From: Rikenellaceae bacterium
GTDB lineage: Bacteria; Bacteroidota; Bacteroidia; Bacteroidales; Rikenellaceae
Reading direction: 5' to 3'
NCBI GenBank assembly: GCA_015059715.1
Contig: SUZV01000004.1
Coordinates: forward strand, 1-64,000
Length of the DNA: 64,000 nt
Part shown: piece by piece, positions 25,436-34,392 of the stretch
Layout: every line of letters begins with the position of its first letter
How positions within the stretch are numbered: the stretch's first letter is position 1
Notes under the pieces: generated by a model
Seen by the model: only the letters and a program-made list of their open reading frames with translations
Database searches by the model: none
What the model was told of the DNA's origin: nothing
Made by a program: the position numbers and the translations under genes

Positions 25436-26797
25436 ATGAAAAAGGCACTCATTTACTTTATCTCATTTATCGCGTTTATCGCGCTTGTCGCATGCGAGAA
25501 GACTCCAGCGAGAAACGATAATGGCCCTACACCACCTCCTGCACCCGAAACGGGTATAACCATCGAGGTAGATAACCAGCGTTTGACAGCTTTTCAAGTT
25601 GTATATAGCCTATATCCCGACGATAAGGAGGCCTACTACTACTGCGACGTGATGTCTAAGGCTCGATGGGAAACAGCCGACCTTAGTAGTATAAGGGCCG
25701 AGTTTGACGAGTCACTACGCAACTTCGCAGAGATGACAGGTGCTACGTATGACGAGGTGCTGGAGCAGATGCTCTTCAAGGGCGACAACGTGGGTCTACT
25801 TAGCAATGCCGGCTATCGCGCAAATACCGAGTTTGTCATCTTCGCCTTCTATTGGGATGCTAACGAGAGTGAGTTCTCTTGCGCGGAGTTTACCACCCCT
25901 GCGCAGGTGGAGTCTTCCGAGGATGTAGCAATATCGTTTAGCGGTGTCGAGGCCTATGCGATGAGCGTAGAGTGCGAGCCTACGGCCGATGTATCGGAGT
26001 ATTACTACTACTTTGCCGAGAGTGCAAAGGTAGAGGCGATGCTTGAGCAGCTTGAGGACGAGAATGCCTTCCTATCGTACCAGGCGATGAACGTAGGCGT
26101 AAAGTATAGTGGCAAGCAGACAATTGAGCAGAAGGGCCTGAAGCCCGAAACAGCGTATACGGCTATCGTAATGCTTATAGACAACAACGGCAACCGTAAG
26201 CAGCTCATGGCAAGTCACTCTACGACGGCCGTTGAGCAGAACCAGCGCGTTGAGTCCAAGCTATTTGAGTCGCTACTGGGAGAGTGGAGAGGCGTGCAGA
26301 CACTCTTCGACGGCTACAGCGAGCCTACAGCGTCAGAGTTTACGGTGACCATAGTACAGAGTGTCGAGGATTACGATTTCGATTACCGCTCAAATAATCA
26401 ACTTGTTGCCTTGGTGGATGGCTGGAACAACATCAAATATTATGGCATTCAGGGCCTTATAGATGAGGGTATTGAGAACCCCGAAGAGAAGTTTGGCCCT
26501 AAGTGGGTGTTGGATATCGCCGAGGGCGATGTGGTCACCATAGATGGGCAGGCACGCTACTCGGTTATCGGCTGGATGTTCTACGGCAACTGCTTTATGG
26601 TGAGTGCCAATGCCAACACACAGACTATAGATACAACAACAACGCTGAGTGTAGAGGTATCTGAAGATGGCAATACCATAACGATATCGTCACCTCAGGC
26701 CGAGTGCTACCCATCGCTGGCCTACGACTTTACAGGCTTTGGATGGATGGCCAACTTCTACGGTATGTCGGACATAGTGCTGACACGCAACAAATAG
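25436..26797 (+). CDS. Surface lipoprotein with Fn3-like domains (unknown function)
   Basis: The 453-residue protein has a lipoprotein signal (MKKALIYFISFIAFIALVAC, Cys at 20) and a proline-rich linker. Two beta domains follow, with the pattern common in Bacteroidota lipoproteins: a YYYCDVMS or YYYYFAES stretch and a closing KGLKPETAYTAIVMLIDN, as in Fn3-like folds. The last 170 residues (ESLLGEWRGVQTLFDGYSEP...) form a separate beta-rich domain. No catalytic or sugar-binding motif is evident. It is the first gene of a three-lipoprotein operon and lies 44 bp before the next. Confidence 0.75.
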   Translation: MKKALIYFISFIAFIALVACEKTPARNDNGPTPPPAPETGITIEVDNQRLTAFQVVYSLYPDDKEAYYYCDVMSKARWETADLSSIRAEFDESLRNFAEMTGATYDEVLEQMLFKGDNVGLLSNAGYRANTEFVIFAFYWDANESEFSCAEFTTPAQVESSEDVAISFSGVEAYAMSVECEPTADVSEYYYYFAESAKVEAMLEQLEDENAFLSYQAMNVGVKYSGKQTIEQKGLKPETAYTAIVMLIDNNGNRKQLMASHSTTAVEQNQRVESKLFESLLGEWRGVQTLFDGYSEPTASEFTVTIVQSVEDYDFDYRSNNQLVALVDGWNNIKYYGIQGLIDEGIENPEEKFGPKWVLDIAEGDVVTIDGQARYSVIGWMFYGNCFMVSANANTQTIDTTTTLSVEVSEDGNTITISSPQAECYPSLAYDFTGFGWMANFYGMSDIVLTRNK

Positions 26798-26840
26798 ATT
26801 TACAGAGAAACACAATAATAACTTAAATATCAGTACGACT

Positions 26841-29063
26841 ATGAAAAGACTTGCTCTACTCTGTATGGCAGCCCTAAGCCTTGTAGGTTGCCAGACCACA
26901 TCGACAGAAGAGGAAAGACCTGCGGAACTACAGCCTACCATCGCCCTTGATAAGGGTATCGAGGATGTCAACGCAGTAACCTTTACACTCACAACGACAA
27001 ACGCTACGGAGGCTCGCTATATGGTTCTGGGCGACACTGACTCTACCCCTGCGCTTGAGACCATAATGGCCGATGGTGTAGCCGTAGAGCTTAGCGACGG
27101 CAAGGCCGAGGTTAAGGCCGAGGGTCTTGAGGCCGAGACAAGCTACAAGATTGTAGCTGCGGCAAAGAACGTAACTAAGCTGGCAGGCTCTAACACGCTC
27201 TATGTGACTACTACGGCGCAGGCCGAGGTGCAGCTCGACGTGGAGATTGTTCAGATTACGCACGAGTCGATGAATTTCCGTGTTAACTCGGCAAATGCCG
27301 AGAAGATAGCATACCTTGTGCTCTACGCATCAAAGCAGACCCCCGAGGCATCATACGTCCTTACCAATGGCGAAGAGCTTGAGGTTGGCTCGAAGGAGTC
27401 TGTGGCGGTTACAGGCCTGGAGTGTGCCAAGGAGTATCAGCTCGTTGTAGTAGCTACGGGCCAAGGTCAGACAGTGATGGCCGAGCCCGAGATGTTCACC
27501 ACGAAGGATGACCCCGAGAATGTGGTGGAGCACAACTACACACGGGCTCGTGGCACGAAATATGGTTCGAGCTACTTTATAATGTTCTCTTACGAGGATG
27601 CCAACGAGGCGGATAACTTCGCCTACAACGATAAGACCCTCTCGCTCGACATCTATGGCGACCCCAATAAGGATTACCTCCCTGCAGGCACATACGAGGT
27701 TAAGGAGTCTACCGAGCCCGACTGCGTGAGCTCGTACCGCTACTCAACATACGGCTACGACAATGGTGTTCAGCTATCGAGCGGCCGCGTAGTGGTATCT
27801 ATTGACGAGGAGACGAAGGCCTACACATTCGACATAGATCTTATGCTCAAGGATGGCCGTCACTTGGTGGCAACATATAATGGCGATGTTGATGGCATGC
27901 CTGTTATCGACATCGTTACGGTAAATACCACCTTTACTGAGGCCTCTGCCACATCTACCGATGGCATAAATTGGAGATTAAATCTTGCAGATGGCCTAGG
28001 TAACGCCGCAACGTTTGACATCGTAAATGCCTTCAAGGCCGATTATATCGTAAATAACTCATACACCATCAGCACCTCGGCCGAGGAGTTTGCTACGCGC
28101 GCCGTTGAGGCGGGTCAGTTCGATGGCCAGACCTCGACCTTCACCGTTGCAGGCCAGGAGGCTAAGCACCTACACACGGGTACTCTCCACGTAGATATCG
28201 ACTGGGAGAATCAGAAGTATATACTCTCGTTCTACGGCACGCTACCCGACAACTACGTTATCGAGGCCGAGTACGAGGGAGCTATCGAGGGTATATCACT
28301 TGCGCCCAACGATGAGATTATCGAGGCGGTATTTGACACCGCTACAGCGCGCTCTTTCGAGAACAACACAAACTGGTATATAACATTTACTCAGACGGTT
28401 GACGGCGTAGAGCAGTATCGTCTTATTCTCGATGCCTTCTGCCCAGCATCGGAGTACCTTATGGCGGGTTACTACTCAACAAAGGTGGCAGAGGATGGTC
28501 GTAGCCTTAATATTGATGGCACCACACTGCGCGTAGCTGGCCAGGGCCAATATAACGCCACTGAGGCTCGTGCAAACGTAAATATCGACATGGCGACAAA
28601 GACCTACTCATTCGATATCTCGTTCCAGATAAACGATGGCCGCACCTTCAAGTTTTCGTACACAGGCGCAGTCGATGGTATGGAGATTACCGAGACAGAG
28701 GATATAGGCAGCCTTGTCAACTGGACGACGTTCAAGGCCAAGAAGTGGTACTCGGATAACTGGGAGTTATCAATCTCGGATGCTGAGTCTAAGTACAACA
28801 TCGTCTTCGATATGCGCACCGCAGATAGCTCGATAGATTACATCCCATCGGGCACCTACACCCTCGGTGATTCGGGACAATATATCGACTCATACTACAG
28901 CACGTTCAATGGCTCGAAGAGTGCCTATACTGCGGCGACGCTAAAGCTTACCTACCATGAGGATAGCAAGGAGTACGACGTAGAGTTTGACGCAACACTA
29001 ACTGATGGTCGTCAACTTCAGGGCACATACTCGGGAGCTATTGAGGGTACTCCAGCCGAGTAA
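26841..29063 (+). CDS. Surface lipoprotein with four tandem beta domains
   Basis: The 740-residue protein starts with a lipoprotein signal (MKRLALLCMAALSLVGC). Residues about 25-225 hold two Fn3-like units (GLEAETSYKIVAAAKN, GLECAKEYQLVVVATG). From about 230 on there are four repeats of roughly 120-130 residues. Each ends in a variant of DGRxhxxxYxGxhxGhP: KDGRHLVATYNGDVDGMP, YVIEAEYEGAIEGIS, DGRTFKFSYTGAVDGME and DGRQLQGTYSGAIEGTP. Such arrays are typical of adhesion or ligand-display proteins. The ligand is unknown. Confidence 0.75.
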   Translation: MKRLALLCMAALSLVGCQTTSTEEERPAELQPTIALDKGIEDVNAVTFTLTTTNATEARYMVLGDTDSTPALETIMADGVAVELSDGKAEVKAEGLEAETSYKIVAAAKNVTKLAGSNTLYVTTTAQAEVQLDVEIVQITHESMNFRVNSANAEKIAYLVLYASKQTPEASYVLTNGEELEVGSKESVAVTGLECAKEYQLVVVATGQGQTVMAEPEMFTTKDDPENVVEHNYTRARGTKYGSSYFIMFSYEDANEADNFAYNDKTLSLDIYGDPNKDYLPAGTYEVKESTEPDCVSSYRYSTYGYDNGVQLSSGRVVVSIDEETKAYTFDIDLMLKDGRHLVATYNGDVDGMPVIDIVTVNTTFTEASATSTDGINWRLNLADGLGNAATFDIVNAFKADYIVNNSYTISTSAEEFATRAVEAGQFDGQTSTFTVAGQEAKHLHTGTLHVDIDWENQKYILSFYGTLPDNYVIEAEYEGAIEGISLAPNDEIIEAVFDTATARSFENNTNWYITFTQTVDGVEQYRLILDAFCPASEYLMAGYYSTKVAEDGRSLNIDGTTLRVAGQGQYNATEARANVNIDMATKTYSFDISFQINDGRTFKFSYTGAVDGMEITETEDIGSLVNWTTFKAKKWYSDNWELSISDAESKYNIVFDMRTADSSIDYIPSGTYTLGDSGQYIDSYYSTFNGSKSAYTAATLKLTYHEDSKEYDVEFDATLTDGRQLQGTYSGAIEGTPAE

Positions 29064-29105
29064 TGGAGCTATGGTCAGCGGTATAAACTATAGATACACA
29101 GTGTT

Positions 29106-31004
29106 ATGAATAGTATATGGTTAATGATGTGTGCGGCTCTTACTCTTACACTCTTTACGGGGTGTAAGGGCGACGAGCCCGTTGTCGAGGATACTCCTGC
29201 GACACCAGAGCTTAAGCTTGCAACCACCCAAGTAGAGGCTACGGCCGAGGGTGGACACTTCGAGCTTAACTACGAACTCATAAATGGCACCGAGGGGGCC
29301 GAACTTAAGGTAAATGTCGAGCACAACTGGGTAAATAACATAGATACTACGCAGGCAGGTGTTATAAAGTTTGATGTTGCCGAGAGCTACGAGGCCAACG
29401 AGCGCAGTTGCCGCCTTGAGGTTATCTATCCTGGGGTATATCCCAACCCTACAATCAATATTACGCAGAGCGTAGGCATGGAGCACTCCATAAAGCTGGA
29501 GCTTATCTCGGCCGCTGCTACAACCATCACACTTAATGTCATCCCTAAGGATAAGCAGATGCCCTACGTCTTTATCCTCGGTAATGGGCAGTATATCAAG
29601 GATAACGGCCTTATGTACGACGATGAGGCGTTGCTTAAGAGCGACATGGAGGTCTTCCAGAGCTTTGCCGATGCCTTTGATGGCGATGTATCGATGGCGG
29701 TAATGGCGTTTATGTATGAGGGCGACCTTACGCCTCACCAGTTTACAGGTGTAACGCCTGGCACATCCTATGTTGCCTATGCCTACGGCTTTGACCGCGA
29801 GACGATGACCCCTACAACCGAGATTTCACGCCTTGAGATTACAACCGCTACGGTGCATGATTATACGCTGCATTTCGACTTCGACGTTACGGTCAATGGT
29901 CCGAACGTTGATATTAAGATTACCCCCGAGGGCTACGATGGCTACTACTTCTACGGAGTCTTCTGGAAGAGGGATATCGAGGGTGCTACCGACAATGAGC
30001 TACGTGGCTTCTGCGAGGCCGACTGGGAGCAGTATAAGGGCATCTACTCCTCATTTTTCGACACACCAGAGGAGGGTCTACACTTCATATTCAACGAGTT
30101 GGCATACACAGGCACCACAGAGATATCCGTAGAGTTAGATGCCGACACCGAGTTTGTGCTGTGGGCCTTCGGCATGAACGACGAGGCGTTGCTCAATACC
30201 ACACCCGAGTTCTACGAGTTTAGGACTGGCAGCGTTACGGCATCCCTGAACGAGTTTACGCTCTCGGTTACGGAGCTATACCCACGTAAGGCAACGATTA
30301 AGGTTGAGACGACGAATGACGACACCTATGTAGCAACGCTTGTCGCTGCTGACCGCTTCGAGGGCAATACCGACGAGGAGATTATGAGCTACATACTCAC
30401 AAACTTTAAGGTTCAGTATGCCAAGGGCACAATGTCGGATACGGCAACAGGCCTTACACCCAATACCGATTACGAACTCCTTGTCTTTGGTGCTCAGGCA
30501 GGTGCTGCAACGACCAATCTTAAGCGTCTGAGGTTTACCACCGAGGAGGTGGTGTATGCCGACCTTGACTTCTCGCTTACGATAGGCGACTACTACAGTG
30601 GTGCAGAGGTTGCGGCTATCGACCCAGACTATGCTGGTTACGAGGACTCTATCTTTGTGCGCATAACGGCCAATGTCGATGCTGAGGCTGTCAATGCCTA
30701 CTTTAACGCTGCTAATGCCCTTGACTTCCCATACTACGAGTATGAGCAGATTGTAGCAGGTCTTACAGCCGAGGGGCATCTTGAGGAGCTATCTTCGGTC
30801 TACGCCTTTGAGTATGACGAGCCATACGTATTCTTCGGCCTGGCAGAGGACGTGGATGGCAACTTTACTCAGGTGTGGACATCTAAGGAGATAACCTTTA
30901 GCAAGGAGGGGTGCTCGCCCGCCGAGGAGTTCTTTACAAACGATACACGTATCGGAGCTCGCGAGGCTGTTGCCAAGCGACTGGGAAGGTTAAGCTACGA
31001 GTAG
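29106..31004 (+). CDS. Surface lipoprotein with BACON domain and Fn3-like repeats
   Basis: The 632-residue protein begins MNSIWLMMCAALTLTLFTGC (lipobox). A BACON-type domain follows at about 35-130 (VEATAEGGHFELNYELINGT... NPTINITQSV). Then come repeats with Fn3-like closings (GVTPGTSYVAYAYGFDRETM, GLTPNTDYELLVFGAQAG) and YYFYGVFWK-like strands similar to those of the 25436 product. BACON domains are associated with surface glycan or mucin binding in Bacteroidales. The protein ends in a basic tail without anchor. It is the last gene of the operon. Confidence 0.78.
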   Translation: MNSIWLMMCAALTLTLFTGCKGDEPVVEDTPATPELKLATTQVEATAEGGHFELNYELINGTEGAELKVNVEHNWVNNIDTTQAGVIKFDVAESYEANERSCRLEVIYPGVYPNPTINITQSVGMEHSIKLELISAAATTITLNVIPKDKQMPYVFILGNGQYIKDNGLMYDDEALLKSDMEVFQSFADAFDGDVSMAVMAFMYEGDLTPHQFTGVTPGTSYVAYAYGFDRETMTPTTEISRLEITTATVHDYTLHFDFDVTVNGPNVDIKITPEGYDGYYFYGVFWKRDIEGATDNELRGFCEADWEQYKGIYSSFFDTPEEGLHFIFNELAYTGTTEISVELDADTEFVLWAFGMNDEALLNTTPEFYEFRTGSVTASLNEFTLSVTELYPRKATIKVETTNDDTYVATLVAADRFEGNTDEEIMSYILTNFKVQYAKGTMSDTATGLTPNTDYELLVFGAQAGAATTNLKRLRFTTEEVVYADLDFSLTIGDYYSGAEVAAIDPDYAGYEDSIFVRITANVDAEAVNAYFNAANALDFPYYEYEQIVAGLTAEGHLEELSSVYAFEYDEPYVFFGLAEDVDGNFTQVWTSKEITFSKEGCSPAEEFFTNDTRIGAREAVAKRLGRLSYE

Positions 31005-31024
31005 TAATACACATATATAGTTAT

Positions 31025-31063
31025 AGAGGGGGGTGCCGAACAAGTTTTTAGGCACTCCCCTCT
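31025..31063. terminator. Stem-loop after the lipoprotein operon
   Basis: AGAGGGGGGTGCC pairs with GGCACTCCCCTCT (one G-A mismatch) around a 13-nt loop 20 bp past the stop codon. It lies between convergent genes and could serve both strands. No strong T-tract follows. Confidence 0.6.
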
Positions 31064-31231
31064 TGCTGTAGGTCTATAATATATGCTATTTCGCAGCTAC
31101 TCGCTGGCTGGAGAAGTGTCGTTTACTTAGGCTGTTCGTAAGAGGTTACCCTTGCCAAGGCAGAAAGCAAAGCCTGCCTCGCACAACCCCGCAACTATAA
31201 GCATTATCCAATTCATAGTCAGCCTTGCTTA

Positions 31232-32953
31232 TCATCTACGTATGTAGAGGTGTCCGAGCGACAACATAACCCTAAAATCCAGGTATGCAAGCATAAGTAC
31301 TGCTCCATAAGCACCTATTGTCAGTGCCATAGCCAAGGCGTAGAGGAACGACAACGTATGTAGGAGCACAAGAGCGATAGCCACGACGTACCAACCCCTG
31401 AGCGTGGTGATACGCACAAGAAGCAGTGCTAAAGTAGCAGCCGTGAGGGGGATGAAGAACATTAGGTTCTCGCCGATGATGATAAGCAGCATCACGCTAA
31501 GTAGGAACATAACGATAAGCACCCCATAGAGCTTATTGGTCATAAAGAGCAGCGAGGCACTCTCCGTAGCACTCTTGCGTATCGAGCCCTGAGTTGCTGC
31601 AAGCGAGCGTTTTAGCTGGCGGACATACATAACGACTACGGCGATAGCCATCACCACAGCACAACATATCATCGTGGCGTTATCACCCGCAACTCCTTGA
31701 ACGATGCCAAAGAGGTTAAACTTAGCCCCCGCAATGAGGCTTGCGATGTATGCCACAAGCTCGCCGACAATGAGCATAGATAGTGCCACTATGAGGGTGC
31801 ATAGTGCCGAGCGTAGGGTGCTGCGTAGGTCGATGCGGCCACGTAGCTTATCAATAACAAGGATAAGGAGAAACAGCACAAACACAACGATATTCACTAC
31901 GCCATATGTGGTAGCCGAGAAGTTCATCAGGCCGAGCAGAGGGAGCGTGAAGTTTATGGTATCCTCCTCGGACTTGAGGCTGTCGCGGTCAGCATAGCCG
32001 CTATCGGTGAGGTATCTACGCACTATGGGGGTTATCTGCGCGCCGTAGTGCTGCAAGGAGCTGGCGTTTATGTTCGCAAAGTTATCCAAGTCGGTGTGGT
32101 AGTGGTTTATGTCGGCTATAGTCGAGAAGTTAAGGCCTGGAATATCATCCTTGGCGATGGTGAAGTCCGTAAAGTTGGGCATAAAGCCATATACCACCGT
32201 TGTTAGCGAGTAGGTGTATGGGTAGTTGGCCTCTGCACCATATAGCTCCATAAGTTTGGCATTGCCTGGCGAGGTCTCGAACAGGAGGGCTGGGCCATAG
32301 GGACCACGCGCCTCAAGGTTGATGATAAGGCCCACGTTGTCGAACACCTCGTGGTTGTGCTGCCACATAGCCTTCATACCCATCATCCCCACCTCCTCGG
32401 CATCGGTGAAGAGAACCTTGACACTCTGTCTCCACTCGTCGCGGTACTTAAGTGCTTGGTCTACTGTTTCGAGGATTACGCCTAAGCCATAGCCATCATC
32501 TGCTGCGCCGTATGACCATACGGTATCCTGTCGGGGCATAGGCTGAGAGTAGCGCGAGTCGTAGTGGGCGATAAGCATCAGCGAAGTGTTGTCGCCCCCA
32601 TCACACCCCTCAGGGTGGAACTCTGCAAGGATATTTGTTGCATCGAAGGTGTAGACAACATGCTTGTTCTCGGGCCCTACAAGCGACTTATACTCGTACA
32701 GCTTAACGGTATCGGCACATAGGCCCTTGAGCCTATCTACGAGGTAGTCGCGTACCCTACCGCGCTCCTCGGGGTGAGCGACGGAGTGGTGCTGGCGCGA
32801 TATAACCTCTATATCCTTAACCACACGCTCTGCCGAGAAGGTGTCGCTCTCCGCGCCCTCAACTTGGGGCCTGCTGCCAAGGCCAAAGGCCACCATGCCC
32901 ACGAGGGCCACAACGACAAGAAGTATGTAAATACGTATCCTCTTCATAAGCAA
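31232..32953 (-). CDS. M28-family zinc aminopeptidase fused to a membrane domain
   Basis: The 573-residue protein has an N-terminal span (IYILLVVVALVGMVAFGLG) and then an M28 domain (about 40-320) with its zinc-binding pattern: LIAHYDSR (His, Asp), YGAADDGYGLGVILE (Asp), FTDAEEVGMMGMKA (Glu-Glu), NLEARG and HYHTDLDNF (final His). The C-terminal 230 residues hold about seven membrane spans. The catalytic domain should face the periplasm and trim peptides. A minus-strand TACCTTTG box (32993-32986) lies 33 bp upstream. Adjacent MLMKR codons make the exact start uncertain by two residues. Confidence 0.88.
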   Translation of the reverse strand: MLMKRIRIYILLVVVALVGMVAFGLGSRPQVEGAESDTFSAERVVKDIEVISRQHHSVAHPEERGRVRDYLVDRLKGLCADTVKLYEYKSLVGPENKHVVYTFDATNILAEFHPEGCDGGDNTSLMLIAHYDSRYSQPMPRQDTVWSYGAADDGYGLGVILETVDQALKYRDEWRQSVKVLFTDAEEVGMMGMKAMWQHNHEVFDNVGLIINLEARGPYGPALLFETSPGNAKLMELYGAEANYPYTYSLTTVVYGFMPNFTDFTIAKDDIPGLNFSTIADINHYHTDLDNFANINASSLQHYGAQITPIVRRYLTDSGYADRDSLKSEEDTINFTLPLLGLMNFSATTYGVVNIVVFVLFLLILVIDKLRGRIDLRSTLRSALCTLIVALSMLIVGELVAYIASLIAGAKFNLFGIVQGVAGDNATMICCAVVMAIAVVVMYVRQLKRSLAATQGSIRKSATESASLLFMTNKLYGVLIVMFLLSVMLLIIIGENLMFFIPLTAATLALLLVRITTLRGWYVVAIALVLLHTLSFLYALAMALTIGAYGAVLMLAYLDFRVMLSLGHLYIRR

Positions 32954-32985
32954 GTATCGTTAGTTTATAGCATCTAATCAGATGC

Positions 32986-32993
32986 CAAAGGTA
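32986..32993 (-). promoter_or_regulatory. -7 box of the M28 peptidase gene
   Basis: Minus-strand TACCTTTG, a full TAnnTTTG match at a suitable distance from the start codon. Confidence 0.55.
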
Positions 32994-33059
32994 GTAAAAA
33001 ATCGGTAATTTACGCTTAACCATATGGTGGCATTTGTAGTAGGCCACCTGTATCGAGGG

Positions 33060-33374
33060 CTACTCATCCTGCTGCTCTAATGCCAAAAGTGTGCGCTTAC
33101 GCTCTAACTCTGCCCCTTCGCGCTTGCCGTTATAGCCACAGAGCGAGCCATCCGCAGCGACAACACGATGACACGGAACCTCGGGAGCAAAGGGGTTACG
33201 CTTCAACGCCTGACCCACAGCCTGCGCACTGCGACACCCTATGCGCCGCGCAAGCTCACCATAGGTGATAGTCTCTCCACGAGGTATGTCGAGCAGAGCC
33301 AAATATACCCGTCGCTGAAAATCACTAAGACCCTCTGACGTTACTATTTTATCACGTAACTCGCCGTAGCACAT
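33060..33374 (-). CDS. MGMT family DNA repair protein (single C-terminal domain)
   Basis: This 104-residue protein comprises only the DNA-binding/active-site domain of O6-alkylguanine-DNA alkyltransferases: FQRRVYLALLDIPRGETITY, then YGELARRIGCRSAQAVGQAL (recognition helix region), and VPCHRVVAADGSLCGYNG. The PCHRV cysteine is retained, unlike alkyltransferase-like proteins with PWHRV, so alkyl transfer is plausible. The N-terminal domain of Ada/Ogt is absent. It is the last gene of a three-gene operon, 7 bp after its neighbour. Confidence 0.85.
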   Translation of the reverse strand: MCYGELRDKIVTSEGLSDFQRRVYLALLDIPRGETITYGELARRIGCRSAQAVGQALKRNPFAPEVPCHRVVAADGSLCGYNGKREGAELERKRTLLALEQQDE

Positions 33375-33381
33375 ATATCTG

Positions 33382-33690
33382 TCAATCTATAACCTCAACA
33401 TAGAAGCTAACGGGCCTAAAGCCATCATTACACGACAGCATAGCCGAGAGGGGGTTGCGCATCCACCCATCGAAGAAGTTGCCTCGCCCCTGGGCAAGCT
33501 CCTCGACAAAGGGCCTAAGCGTCTCCCACGCGCTCTGGCACATACCCTCGGGCTTTGTAGCCTCCTCGACTATAAAGCTCTGCCCGAGGTGCATATCACA
33601 GGTGTGCTCAATGGGGTTTTCGTACTCGGCCATAAGGTCGCGATACTCCGTAATACGCTTAACGGTAATCTTTACACGTCTCATAATCAC
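33382..33690 (-). CDS. TIGR04076-type small protein
   Basis: The 102-residue protein has features of the TIGR04076 family of unknown function: VKITVKRITEY at the start, GQSFIVEE, PEGMCQSAWETLRPFVEELA with the conserved Cys, and DGFRPVSFYVE at the end. A redox or metal role for the conserved cysteines (DMH..C..C) is speculative. Its start overlaps the 3' end of the GNAT gene by about 30 bp, indicating translational coupling. Confidence 0.75.
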   Translation of the reverse strand: MIMRRVKITVKRITEYRDLMAEYENPIEHTCDMHLGQSFIVEEATKPEGMCQSAWETLRPFVEELAQGRGNFFDGWMRNPLSAMLSCNDGFRPVSFYVEVID

Positions 33691-34243
33691 AATCTATATC
33701 TTCAAGTTGCAGATGCCACATCCGATGTCCAAGGAATAGGCGTGTGCCTACGCGCCGAAAACCGAGCGAGACATAGAGACGCTCAGCCTCCACATTATCA
33801 TAGTCGACAATAAGGCCCACACGCTTGTAACCCTCGGCAAAGGCCCTCTGCGCAGCGGCAATAAGGAGTGCCCTACCTACGCCCTCACCGCGAAACTCCG
33901 CAAGAACGCCTATAGAGTCCAAGTAGTACTCGCCCCCGTCGGTCTCATCCTCGATATGGGGCACATAGCCAAGGTGCTGCTCAAGGAGTGGATATATCGG
34001 CTGACGAAGCTCCTTAAGGCGAGCACCATCGTAGCCAACGATAGCACCTGCGGCACGACCATCAACCTCGCCTATAAGGGCATTGCGATAGCTATATTGC
34101 GACACCTCGCGCTCGGCAAGGGCAAGAAATACAGGGTATATCGGGTGTGACGTATCGTAGCCTACAGCCATACATACGGCCGTAGCTATAAGTGGAGCAT
34201 CTTTATGCGCAGCCTCGCGCACTACAATTTTAACATTTTCCAT
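33659..34243 (-). CDS. GNAT-family N-acetyltransferase
   Basis: The 194-residue protein has the GNAT core: acetyl-CoA loop GVLAEFRGEGVGRALLIAA (RxxGxG/A) and the later strand KRVGLIVDYDNVEAERLYVSLGFRRVG. The acceptor is unknown. The ATG at 34243 is preferred because the longer frame's first codons lie inside a TACCTTTG promoter box (34255-34248). This leaves almost no 5' leader, so the mRNA may be leaderless. It is the first gene of the GNAT/TIGR04076/MGMT operon. Confidence 0.82.
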   Translation of the reverse strand: MENVKIVVREAAHKDAPLIATAVCMAVGYDTSHPIYPVFLALAEREVSQYSYRNALIGEVDGRAAGAIVGYDGARLKELRQPIYPLLEQHLGYVPHIEDETDGGEYYLDSIGVLAEFRGEGVGRALLIAAAQRAFAEGYKRVGLIVDYDNVEAERLYVSLGFRRVGTRLFLGHRMWHLQLEDIDCDYETCKDYR

Positions 34244-34247
34244 AGAG

Positions 34248-34255
34248 CAAAGGTA
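34248..34255 (-). promoter_or_regulatory. -7 box of the GNAT operon
   Basis: Minus-strand TACCTTTG ends 5 bp before the GNAT start codon, predicting a transcript with little or no leader. Confidence 0.5.
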
Positions 34256-34314
34256 CAAAAAACGTCGCTATTTCGTACACCCAGAGCCGATAAATGGCGA
34301 TTATTGACAAAAGA

Positions 34315-34351
34315 GTTTCGGCCAACCGATATATATACAGTTGGCCGAAAC
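34315..34351 (-). terminator. Terminator of the caspase operon
   Basis: A perfect 12-bp stem (GTTTCGGCCAAC with GTTGGCCGAAAC) lies 42 bp past the last stop of the five-gene operon and is followed on the minus strand by TCTTTTG. Confidence 0.75.
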
Positions 34352-34392
34352 ACTTATCTTATTAGCGACTGCTATCACTCTACATCGCCCTA

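Noticed and set aside
33060..33374. Alkyltransferase-like protein lacking the active cysteine
   Set aside because: The motif is PCHRV with cysteine, so it belongs with cysteine-containing MGMT proteins despite its short length.
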